A DNA stretch of 64,000 bases from Chenopodium formosanum (lineage: Eukaryota > Streptophyta > Magnoliopsida > Caryophyllales > Amaranthaceae). The notes under the pieces are model-generated. The model searched no databases. It saw only the letters and a program-made list of their open reading frames with translations, and was not told the DNA's origin. A program made the translations under genes and the position numbers. Every line of letters begins with the position of its first letter. The first letter of the stretch is position 1. The stretch covers positions 24,546,572 through 24,610,571 of the forward strand of contig CM044879.1 in assembly GCA_024500155.1 (NCBI GenBank). The letters are read 5' to 3'. Below, one piece after another: positions 46,980 to 58,700 of the stretch.

Positions 46980-47096
46980 GGTGGTGAAACCAAAATTTAA
47001 TTTTTTTTTTTTGAGGTGTTATAATAAAACTTTGAAATTTTGTGGTGTTAAAAACAAAATTCTGTCTTTTTTCAGGTGTTATTTTCTAAAATTTCC
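46980..47096 (-). repeat. Two-gene MULE right TIR
   Basis: Inverted copy of 37156-37272; its inner side holds the presumed promoter of the GRF gene. Confidence 0.93.
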
Positions 47097-47970
47097 ATAA
47101 ATTAATTATGAAATAACTCGTTAGCTAGATAGATATTTACATACACGTATTTGACAATATCTATATATTTTATATTTCACTAACAAATTGGTATCATTTT
47201 TTTTCTTCTTATTGACCAATGAATTTTTTAACACAGTGTACAACATATTTGACCCGTAAATAAATTTCTATTTTAAGTTTTATTTTTAGAAAATAAATTA
47301 GTGTTGTAATAAACGTAGTACATTACACTCATAAGTCATGACTCATATGTCTCATGTTAATTGTGCAACAAAAAAAATGTCACATATTAAGAATCCATTT
47401 TTTTCCTTAAATTTATGCTCAGCTCCATCCGTAGTTGTTAATTTTTTTTTGTGGAAGGTTATCAAATCTTTTATTATAAGTAATTAATATTCTAATTACT
47501 TTCCTGGAGCTTCTAATATACAATATTATGTTATAATAAATATTAAAAAAAATGTATGTAATTATTGAAGTACATAACACTATGTTTGGCAAAGATTGTG
47601 TTGAAGATTGAATTTTTTTTCTTTACTTAAGTTTATATAGTTGCCTACAATACATCAAATCTTTTATTTTTGCATAAGTGTGTTATATTTTATTTTGTTT
47701 AAGATTTGTTTCCTAAATAGTTTTTTTTTAAAAAAAAAATAATAAAATTTAAGGGACACACCAGAAAATGACATGTGTCATTGCTGGTGTGTCTTTTAGT
47801 ATATAGTTATTGATAGAGTGGATTTTCAAAAACAGAAAGAAGGATTTTTAATAAAAACAACCGCATCACTACACTTTTCACACTTTCACTTCGTTCGATA
47901 ATCATTGACATGAAAAGTATTCATCACTGAGTTTGGTTTTGGGGAGACGCATTTGGGTGTCAACAACCCC

Positions 47971-48355
47971 CGTGTGATGTTTTTTTCTATTTCCATCCCA
48001 ATTCTTCTTTCTAACTCACTTAATTAATTAGCAATTAAATTTTATTCAAATAAAGTAATTTTATTAATTTATAAATTACTAAACTACCACCTTTACCGCC
48101 AGCCACCGTACCCCCTCCCCATCCTACCAGCACCAGACACCCAGAATTCCCTACCCCCGATGACCCACCTCTACCAATGGCTAACCCCCCTTTCCCTTTA
48201 CCCTGTTCCCCAATCACCTGTCGCCGCGACCTCTATAACTCAAATGTACCCCTCCTCCCTCCCTTCCCCCACCACAAATTAGCCCCCTTCTTTTCCCTAC
48301 CCTGAAACAACCCCCTTAAGACCTTAAAACAGTCAAGAGCATATGATGCGGTTAT
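47971..48355. other. C-rich, Pro-codon-like block
   Basis: 48085-48320 is strongly C-rich (CCACC, CCCTCCC, TACCCCC words), similar in style to 27305-27425 and 51540-51710. No gene is supported. Confidence 0.4.
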
Positions 48356-48672
48356 GACCCCGTTTGGTTAGATGTAAAACATTTTCAATGAAAAATTAGT
48401 TTTTATGGAAAATAAATTTTCAAGGAAAACCACACTTACAAGATAGTTTTCCTAATAAAAATAGAAGTGGAATGTGAAGATGGATGAGAGGAATGTAAAA
48501 AGGAGATAAGGAGAAGGGAGAAAAATGTGGCTTTCCTTATTTTAGGAAGAAAAATGCTTTCCACCAATGGGAAAATTATTTTCCACCCATTCACAAACCA
48601 AACAAAGGAAAATGGGGAAATTATGGGAAAATCATTTTCATGAAAACAATTCACATCAAACCAAATGAGGCC
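48356..48672. mobile_element. MITE with GTTTGGTT ends
   Basis: The left end GACCCCGTTTGGTTAGATGT and the inverted right end GGCCTCATTTGGTTTGATGT match over about 20 bp, and the interior inverted AAAACATTTTC-like motifs extend the pairing. Flanked by TAT on both sides (48353-48355 and 48673-48675). Tourist/Harbinger-like by its end and 3-bp target. Confidence 0.65.
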
Positions 48673-49786
48673 TATATAGCTGGCACCATGTTCACTTTCT
48701 TCCTCCAATTTCTCCATATCCAGAACTCCTATTTTTCTAAATTTCAAAATCCCTAAAAAAATTAACAAAAATACTAATATCTAGGGGAAATAAAGCTCTA
48801 ATTCCAACAATGGTGGCATCAACAGCAAGAGATGAGAACATACACATGGCAAAACTCACCGAGCGTTGTGGATAGGGTCACCCACTTTAATTTAAAAATT
48901 CCTCCCATTTGATGAACTGGCCACAATTTACACAAGTACACAACAATTGAATAGTATTATAGTATACTTGGTAGAAATCAATTGCAAAAACTAAATTCGC
49001 AATTGAATCAAATTACCTTCCTTGATTTATATTAAAGCAAGAGTGAGAAAGAGGGAAGAAAAATAAGTCACATGTTTTGCACATGGGAGGTCAATGCCAG
49101 AAAAGACCTAATCAATACTAGAAAGTAACCCTTGGTTGTCTTGATTCTTGAACAAAAAAAAATTTACAATCAAGTTTTAGTTGCCAAAAAGATTTTATAA
49201 GATTTTCCTCAACAAAAAAGTTGTTTTAAATGATTTTTTCTATAAAAATTTCCTTAAGAAAAAAGAGTTCTTATATAAATTCCTCAAATGTCATATCACT
49301 TGACCTATACTATATTTGACAAACTTTTAGCGGACAAATTACAAAAGTGAAATTACCAGAAGCATAAAGTACAAAAACAATTCACGCAGTCATACCAGAA
49401 TTTTATAACTAAAAAACACCCAAAGAGTGGCGTTTTAACAGAAAAATAGTTGCACAAAGTGCCTGGGGAGGAGGGTTGATTAAGGGGAACTTTGCAGGGG
49501 CTCTGTTGCCCCTACCACAACAATGCAGTTGAGAGATCAAACTAGGGAAAAGGACATTTTCCAGTCAATAGAATTTCCTCGGTTCACATCGTTTGACAGT
49601 GTTGTAAGCACAAAAGCAATATCGACAGTGGAAAAACACTTTGCCAATACTTCCGCCTAATGTGCTCAACTCAACAGCTCAGCTCGTGAACTTCTGCACC
49701 AAACTCAGTGCACAATATGCATTGCTATTCAACACCAGAATAACAAGGTACAGTGCCACATGAACCACGTCACTTGAACAGAAAAA
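48673..49786. other. Region downstream of RPN2
   Basis: AT-rich; would hold the RPN2 3' UTR (nearest 49786) and terminator. No other gene seen. Confidence 0.4.
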
Positions 49787-52700
49787 TTATGATGTGTACT
49801 CGAAAGGCTGTGGGGGTTGAGGTTCCTCATCAACAGCCATGGCAGCCACAGTTCCCTGTTGCACTGGTGCAGTGGACCCAGCAGTAGCATTTGTTGCTGC
49901 AGAAGCAGGTGCATCTGTAAGAGACAATACCTCTGGCTCCTCAGGACGCAAATCTTTCAGAAGGACAAAACCAGAGGCAGCCAACTTCACAGGCATATAT
50001 CTGCTTCCCTCTAAAAACTTGATGAATTTCTCTTGAGCAGGAACCACCCTAGCAGGATTAGTTAAGGTTTCAAAAGAAGGTTCAGGCTCAACCTTTTTTT
50101 CTGGTACATTATCAACCTGCCAATTGCAAAGAAACAAACCACGTCAGATGAACAAGTAACCCGAAAATATAAACAATAATGAAATGTGGAGCTTGAGTGA
50201 CATACCAGCATAGAGTCTCCCTCCTCCGTAGACGACTTTCCTTTTCCAGTGGCAGATGTGGAAGCTGAGGGCTCTAACCCAACAGCCTTCTCTTTCAACT
50301 CTGTCTCCTTTTTCGCTCTAGCTTTGGCCTTTGCTGACGTTGATAATACAGCAGTGGGGAGTTTCACTGCCGATGTAGTGGTGGGCACAGATGTTGGCTT
50401 TGGATACTCAAACAAAGAGGGTTTTGCATGAGACAAAAACTCAAACTTTGGAACTTTCAAGTCATAGTTCAGCCCAACAAAAGCTGTAGGGGAGAATGAC
50501 AAGCTTATGAAATATATTAGAGGATACCAGTACCAAAACTGGCTAAAAACAGCCAGACCAACCACCGCAGTAATTTTATCATGTTTTGACTTAGAGAGCA
50601 GCCTAATTGTCACATTCCTTCCACCCGCATCAAGAATCCCAGACGCCAAAATAGCTCCCATCTTGCTCATGGTATCTTCATGCTTGTCAAGAATTATCTT
50701 CTCCAATTGTCGCCTAAAAAAGAATACTATATATAACGGAAATGAAACTAAGAGAAAAGGACAAAAAAGGAGCTGATAGATACAATTATTACCTAAATGT
50801 TCCAACCCGAGAATCCATAGCTTCAGTAATCTGAACCATAACCATGGCCATAGCAATAAGGGCACCTTGCCGGACAAAATCAACGACATCCGATGTCAAG
50901 GGCTCTAACAGAGATATGGCCTCGCTCAGACCAGTGCCGGCACAAGAAATGCCAACTGCCAAGGCTGCACCGTATCGAACATGTGGATTGTAGGACTCAG
51001 AGAGCAGGGACACAATACGAGGTGTCTGTCAAGATAAAACCACTCAAGTGTAAATTTTAACAGAAAACAACAGCTACCAGATAGACCAAAAGACCATAAA
51101 ACATCAAAGTACTTAAATCTGCAAGTTTTTAGTATACTACACTTCAATCCCCAAGATATTCATTAATATGAACCATCAAAAAAATTGAAGCAAAATTTTA
51201 TTGATACACTAGGTCAAGCATAGGTAAAAAATAAAAAGTAGAATTTTAGATCGGAAAATTTGTCAAGAATAAGCCAACCTTTGCTTGGTTAGCTCAAAAT
51301 AAGCCAATTTTTCATTTACCTCATAATAAGTCAACTTTCATAATATATCTCTCAAAATGACTCAAAACCTGTTAGCTTTAAAGGTAGCCGGTTGTTAAGT
51401 AAAGAATGACACGTGTCATTATGCGGTTGGTTCTTTTAAAAAAACAAATTTAAGATTTATTTTTTGATTAATTATTAAAAATAAAACTTTTTTTCAATTG
51501 ACAATTTAATAATATAATAAATACACAAAAACTTCCCAGCCACCCACTGGTAGACCACCCCCTGCCAGAGGCCAACGGCCGGCAACTACCTCTCCCCTGC
51601 GGCCCCACCCCTCCCTTTCCCCATTCCCCTTCCCGTTCATCGTCTCCCCGAGTCCCAATATACAACGTTTGTATATCAGCCCCTCTTCCCAATTCGACAA
51701 CCCTAGTACCCCCCCCCCCACCTCTTTTTTTTTTTTTTTTTTTTCCATCATACCCCCTGCCCTTCCCGCCGTTACGCAACCCTATTAGCCCGGTTCAGTC
51801 GGATTTCCCAGGTATGTGAGTAGTTAGGTGGGTTTTCGGTGTTGTTGGAGGGTTTCAATGGTTATGCGGGGCTCACTGTCCACCATGAGGGTTTATGACA
51901 ATGGTTGTGATGAGGTTTTCGTTTGGGGTGGGAAAGCAAGAATGGGGTAAAGGGAGGAGTAGGGTTGCCACCGCCGAGGGAGGGAGGGAGGGGGTTGGCC
52001 GGCCTCCGGCAAGGGGGGCTGGCAGTGTGGGTGATGAAGAGGTGACTTAGGATTTTTTTTTTTTTTTTTTAAGAAAAACTTACCATCTATACTATATCTT
52101 AAAAGCCGTTCCTGTTAAAAGAACGGTGCCACATGGCACTCTTGAAAGTATATGCGTTGTGTCACAATGCCACGTCACTATTCAAAGTATATGCGCCACG
52201 TCAACTTGCCACTTCATTTAACAAAATAAAATATGCTTTGAGCTAGATTCGAACACATATCCTCCGATACATAAAGGTAACACATTTACCATCTCAACCA
52301 ACTTTTATTAGTGTTTCAAATTACACATAATATTATATACTTCCTCCGTTTCTATTTAGTTGACGCGTTTAGCACATATATTAAGGAGAGGAGAGAGAAT
52401 GATAGAGAATGAAAAAGCAAGTGGGGTAGCTTGTAAATGCAAGGTAAAAAATTTACCCAAAAAGGAAATGTGTCAACTAAAAAGAAACTTCCTAAAAAGG
52501 AATACGTGTCAACTAAAAAGAAACGGAGGTAGTACTATGTTACTTCGACTCAGGTACCCATGTCCGACACGGGTATATGTCTAAGCGTCCGACTCGGCTA
52601 TTTTGTGAAAAAATTCCATGATTTTGAACTAAAAGTGAAGCGTCCAGGTGTCATGTACCCATGTCTGAGTGTCGAGGGTCCGACATGGGTATGTGAGATG

Positions 52701-55700
52701 AAATGAAGAGTTCGAGTAACATAGATTATATATTCCTTTCCATAAATTAAGTAAATTAGAGGTAATATTATTCATATATTTTTCACAAGATTAGATATAA
52801 ATACATATGAGGTAAAAAAAAAAGTGACGTCCGAGATAACGCCAGAACTACTACACACACTTTTTACACACAGTAGAAAATAATTATTTAATTAAAGAAA
52901 TACACAAACTAACAAACCGAGGCATCGTCCGGGACACACACTAGTTTAGTAATTATATTTTGTTTAATTAAAGTTATACATTTAATTAAATCATTTAATT
53001 AGTTTTTTTATTAAAAAAAATGACTTGTTTGGTAGGTTGTAGGTCATTTGACCTATTAAAATAAAATAGGGGTGTTAAGTCGACTTATTTTGAGTTAATT
53101 GAAAAGTTGGCTTATTTTAAGCTAACTACGCAAAGGTTGACTAATTTTTGACAAATTTTCCTTTTAGATTTATAAACAAAAAATTAAAACCGACTGGTGT
53201 AAGCTTAAGGTGTGCAATAAGGAACCGAGAAATAATAAATACTATATATCCTAGACTTTGTAGCTTTGCAAATTGATTATGTTATTCTTGGGATTAGTAG
53301 GAAAGGAAGGACCTTTATAGGGCTAACTTGCTAAGTTATTCTTTATGTTTTGCATGTGGAACATTTAGACAGAAGGGTATAGAAGGCTAGAATATGAATA
53401 AAAGTAGTCCACCTTACTTCCCTTTGGAGCTATCCTATAAATTGTTACCCAACATCAGCATGACTGACTTGATACATGTCTTTACAATGCTCTTCACAGT
53501 AGTATTAATCCTCTATCGTTATACCTTTATAGCAGTTTCTTTCTTATCTAAAACAAAGAATCAAGAGAAAAGGTAAAACCAACCTGCTCTGGTTCAGAAT
53601 ACAAGACAAAACCAAGGGCCAAGACTGCAGTTCGCCTTACATCATCACTCACATCTGACACTGCAAAGTGTAGCAGCTGCCGGATGGCCTTGTTATTTGA
53701 TGTTCCACTGTAAGCCAAAGCCAATGCATACATACCACCATAACGTATTATAGGATCTTGGTCACGAGTCATTTGCTCAATAAGTGTGTCAGCTTCCTCT
53801 TCTCTTCCATAAACTGTAAGAGCTATACCTAACGCCAATCCCCTGGAAATGCCACGTAATCATATGAGAAAACAGGGATGATAACAAAATAACACAACAG
53901 ATGATACAACTAGCTTTACCTAATTATCTTCTCATGCTGGGTTTCATGTGCATAAGCAAGCATCTCACCAGCCTTTTCACTAGCTGTACCAACCATAAGC
54001 AATCCCATGCTGATGCCAGCAGCTTCACCAGCAACAGCGCTGTCTGTATAGAGCACATTTTTTATGTCCTCAAATATATCTTCATCGGCTGTTCCAAGAG
54101 CTGCTAATCCTAACCCTAAGCAGGCACCATGTTGTATGACCTGTAATAACAAGATTTATACACAGATTTAGTGTATTTATTAAACTATACTAAGCGGGAA
54201 GACAATTACACTTTCATAGAACAAAATACCACACCTCAACATTAGTACTGCGTAGGCTATCACGAAGGAATTGTTTGATACCCTCCCCATGGTTAGCATG
54301 AATCAAACCAAGAGCATACAGTGCTCCACCTTCAGAGTATGGACTGCCACCACCTCCAGCCCCACCCTGTGGCAAGTAAGGCGCCATTAGTGACCGGCCC
54401 TGTTGCAAGTGGCCTCTGTGAATAACACCCAATCCAGCAGTTGCACTGAACTTGGCCCAGTTAGTGGCCCTGCTTAGCCAGTCCTGACAAATAAAGTAAA
54501 AAAACAGTTAAGAGTACAACACTTTCCAATTTTTGCAACCAACTGCCATTGCCTATTGGGTAAAGATGAAAAAGTTACCAAATTCTCCCTTAGAAAAGTA
54601 TCCACTGTAGTACCAGCATGCATAATTGCATTTGCATATATGGTTGCACTGTGACAAACACTATTTCTCATCTCAACAGACTGCTTTATGGTCTTGAGAA
54701 TCAGGAGGTCTGACCTAAATCCCAAGAAACAAAAAATAAAAAGAGAGATTAAAAGCAGAACTTAAGATAATACATTAATATGTTGAACAGTATAGAAAAT
54801 GCAATGTCTTACTTGTTGTGACTATATAGAAACTGCAGAGTCAGCTGGATGGAAGTCTCCCCAGACAATATCCCTTTAATTTTGGTCAATCTTTCAGCAT
54901 ACCTAGCCTCAGCAGGATCCACTTCACTCACAACTGATTCAGCGACTCGTGTCCCTTCATCCATTTGCACATCCTCAGAAGCAGTTGTATTTTCAGTCTG
55001 AGAGGGCTCTGGTTCCCTGGATATGGGCACCTCTGGAGAAGATAACTTTGGCTTTGAAAGACGATCCCTCACGTTTAACAGAAAAGCCTGATGCTCATTT
55101 TCGACAAGATCAAAAGCTATTTGGAATGAAAGCAAAGTATCTTCCAAATTCTCTGCACGGAGAAGCTTTTCCAGAATGCCGGCAACAACTTCCGGTTGAT
55201 CCAAAAACATAAGACACTGACAAATACTCAAATAATCTGGGGATGGCAACTTCTGATACACTCTAACAAGCAGACGAAGCACCTGCAAAGGCAAAACAGG
55301 TTAATATATACTAGCATAAGATAGATGTGGTCCCCCCCCCCCACCCCCCCTTGTTTCCCCAACATGCCGTATTTCCTGATATCAATATCAACAAGCAATA
55401 TTTTCTAGGGTCTGGAAGAGGATACTAACCACATGGACAGTTTCTATACCAGGAACCAACCATGAGATTTAAACAAGACAAAATGGGTATCCAATCATAT
55501 GCCAACTTTGAAAATAATGCAAGTTAATTTACAAATTAAAGCGGGTACCCAATGGTATGCCAACTGTAAAACTATTACTAAAGATGCAGGATGTCACAGA
55601 AAAATTTAGCACACAATACCCATTAGACTAACTTTAATATAGAAGAGAGCATGCAAGAACAGGTAGCCTAAGGAAATGTGATACCAATCAACATGGTATA

Positions 55701-58700
55701 CCACTACAGATGTTCAAATTCTATTCCATGTCATAGCAAAGAAAGCCATATCTGAGAATGTAATTCCACAATTAACATTGTAATTCAAATCCATAATATA
55801 ATAGTAGAAGGAAAAAATGCATAATATATCTAATAATCATGAAGCATGACAATTCTAATTAGAAAGATTGTGGTTCATTACTACTCCGCTGTGTGGCACA
55901 GACTCCAGTTTGGGTGTCGTATCGTACCCAAGTATGGATCAAAGCATCCGATCCTCCAATTCAAAAATTAGCTGATACGGAGATACAGTCAAAAGGGTGT
56001 CTTGACTAATTTTTTGGACATGGCTGGTATGTATAGTGTTGGGAAATTTTTTAGATAATTAAAATAGGTAGTAATAATTATCAATTAATATAAAGGGTAT
56101 ATAACAAAAAATGGTACTCTGTAATAATTATCATTGGTACTGTTGTCAAAAAGCCAAAATGATATACATGACACATTGGCACATGATATTAAGTCTATTC
56201 ACGTGCTTTATACACCTATATAAAGAAAATACTCAAGAGTAAAGGTAAAATATAATAAAAATAAAAGGGAATTCGCAGACAGCCAAACAGCTGTCCCACC
56301 CACTTTTACCTTCCCAAATCAACAGCTGTCCCACCCTTACCCCATTATTAACGGTCGTCCCACCCAAATTCACCCAAATTCACCCAATAAGCTCTCTCTC
56401 TCTCCAGGACGCGTGTCGTGTCGAGTCGACACGTGATACTCTAGGTTGAGGAGGGTGTCAGGGTAACAAAGCTACTCTGTCCACGAAAAATCTTCCAATT
56501 AAGCTTTGCCATGCATATTAAGGAATTTAGTAGGGTGAGGTGAGAGTGTGAGGGGAAGAGGAAGAGAGTTATTGGAGGGTCCACTTCACATGGGTTGAAT
56601 AGGATAATTTTTTAATTTTAAAGAACAAGAACATTTGTGACAATTAATGAATGCTTTAAATAGTCCTACTTATGTTCTAATATCAGTTTGCCTAATTTAT
56701 GCCATTGACACATGTTAAGTTACAAAAAAAAAAAAAAAAAAAAAACAAATATTTTACTGCAACTTTACACGAAAAACCCTGTTAAATAAGGGATTGGAAT
56801 ACACATCAAAAGGAATTTAACAAGATCCCTCGTGCCCATTTATGTCTTATCTATAAATCACAAAAGCTAGTCAAAGTAGAGTATTTGAATAGTGTCAAAA
56901 GTTAAAACGTGTCAACTACTAATATTTTTGTTTTTACTGATTACGAAAAAATTATCTCTATGTTTTGTTTTTTTTTTTTTTTTAATCAGGCAAACCTGCT
57001 AGATAGCATTAAGATAGATATGCTTGAACAAGAAACAGGCTTGTCACATTAGTTATGCATGCAATGGTAACAAGTCTGCTTTTTATGTGGATTTTTAAGC
57101 AAAGAAAAGAGTAGAGATTTCTTTTTCCCTTGAAGTTTTCCGGCTTAAAATATCTAAAAGATGGTAAAATTTAAAGGCAGTGCAAGAGAAGGTGATTCAA
57201 AGGTGACATCTTCTTTGGTAGTGTTTTGTACTGAAAACTTGGAAAACTCTTATATTGGATTAATCAATATATTCCTATTCAAGTGAGTGGGGAAGAGGGA
57301 GTAGAGATGGACAGCAGAATGGGAGGGGAGGGAACTAGGGATGCTGAAAACTTCAAAAGTGAAAACAAAAAGTATGACCATAACCTTAAAAACAATAGCA
57401 TGGGCTGAGATATAAATTGACATGCTCAATAAAAATTGATCATGTACAATTATCTATTTTCTACAAGATACATTTATAATAAAAGAAGTGTTCACTTTCC
57501 CACCCCACCTCACCCGAAAAAGGAACAAGAGCAGTGGTAGTCAAGAATGTGTTTTTATGTTGCAGTGTAACATTGTATCACACAAAAATACATGCAGATT
57601 CAAACTTTGTCAAATCAATCCTATAAAAGTATAAACTATGTCATACTAATACCTATAAAGAAAAAATGTGATTAAAAAAGAAAAAAAGTCTGCTAAAGCT
57701 ATTCCAAAAGTAACGATTACGACCCATGGCAACAATTCTATTTATTATAATTCAGACAAAGTAAGATTTAACAACCCTTTACAGATGGAAATCACCATAG
57801 TTTGCAGCTTTAACACCTTTCCTTGTTTCTGCACAAGAGGCAGGGGCGCTATGATTCTGTAAACTTAGTTGTTTCTCTAGTTTTCTATACAGGATGGCAT
57901 GGTGCAACAGACAATGGAGCAAGAAAGATATATTAACTGGCCCCATTATGACAACCCTAGTCACCATTCCATGCAGAGCATACAATGAAAACCAGTAACA
58001 AGTTCATAAAGCAATATCTGATATGCTAAAATCCCAGTTTTATATGACCAGCATGATAAAATTCTCACCTCCTGCCGATATTCTCTACGACTAACATAGG
58101 AATGGGAAACATTAATGCAGTATGACAGACTTCCAGGAGCATTATCACTCCTCATTATAGCCTCCTCAAGTTTATCTAATCTTCGGCACTCAATTGCCAT
58201 TCCCATAGCTTGCTGATACCTTCCATCTAAAATGCACCTAATAAAAAAAAGTACATTTAATAAGAAACAGTAAACCACAAAAGCATAGAGTATAATATGC
58301 ACAAAAAAGAAAATTCATACTTCTCCAACATTCTCTCCACAATTGCCTCTAGCCTGGGGTCAATGTTGACAGCTTCTTCCTTCGATTCTGCTGCTTTATT
58401 TCTAAGACTAGCATACTCATCAATGGCTTTGTCTGAAAGAATGAAAAAAATAGCGTTAATAAAGGGCCAGTCAAGTTCCAGCAATCTCCAACAACATTTT
58501 TTTATTTAATGAAGAAAGTTATTAGTCACCAAGAATCATTACTACATATAAGAGAAGCATAATTACCGAGAAGGGTCCTAACATAATCAGAATCCTCAGA
58601 AACATCAAATAATGTCCCAGCTCCCAGTGCATATGCCAAAGAATCATTCAGTTCACCCAAATAATAGAAAACCTGCAAAGAGAGCAAACATAAGCGCATT

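Larger units (their letters stand above)
37156..47096 (+). mobile_element. Two-gene MULE (9.9 kb) containing mariner MLE-2
   Basis: Inverted repeats of 117 bp (37156-37272 and 46980-47096) start GGAAATTTTAGAAAATAACA and are nearly identical. They are flanked by the 9-bp duplication ATAAATTAA (37147-37155 and 47097-47105), the size typical of Mutator. The left gene (37964-41353, plus) is a MULE transposase pseudogene. The right gene (45975-46460, minus) is an open GRF zinc-finger gene. Each starts close to its own TIR and they converge, as mudrA and mudrB do in MuDR. MLE-2 sits between their 3' ends. A leader exon ending at AAACAG|GTACTT (about 37604) is likely. Confidence 0.93.
37023..47813 (-). 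mobile_element. Helitron, minus, split by the 9.9-kb MULE
   Basis: On the minus strand the element begins TCAATAACTATATACTAAAA at 47813, after a host A, and ends at 37023 in CTAG before a host T. The terminal hairpin TTGCC-GTGCAT-GGCAA sits 10 nt before the CTAG. TC...hairpin...CTRR with A/T insertion and no TSD is the Helitron signature. Without the MULE it is about 840 bp, hence non-autonomous. Another Helitron of about the same size lies at 52086. Confidence 0.68.
35081..47965 (+). mobile_element. Solo LTR split by a Helitron (outer layer of the nest)
   Basis: The LTR starts TGTAGGGAATAATTTCAAGC at 35081 and runs to 37022, then resumes at 47814 and ends ...GGAGACGCATTTGGGTGTCAACA at 47965. 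That end resembles the LTR end at 20335. The flanks ACTCC (35076-35080) and ACCCC (47966-47970) agree in 4 of 5 bases. No internal domain. Own length is about 2.1 kb. Start sequence shared with 60863-61095. Confidence 0.72.
51253..53161. mobile_element. Non-autonomous fold-back MULE in RPN2 intron 10
   Basis: Ends start GGAAAATTTGTCAAGAATAA (left) and, inverted, GGAAAATTTGTCAAAAATTA (right), with inverted similarity over 130 bp or more. Further in, a C-rich block (51540-51710) faces a G-rich one (51950-52030), extending the fold-back. Flanks TTTTAGATC (51244-51252) and TTTTAGATT (53162-53170) agree in 8 of 9 bases. No transposase. Contains the Helitron at 52086. Confidence 0.78.

Noticed and set aside
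47106..47813. A second independent Helitron
   Set aside because: The 37023-37155 piece supplies the matching 3' end, and the 9-bp MULE duplication joins the two, so it is one split Helitron.
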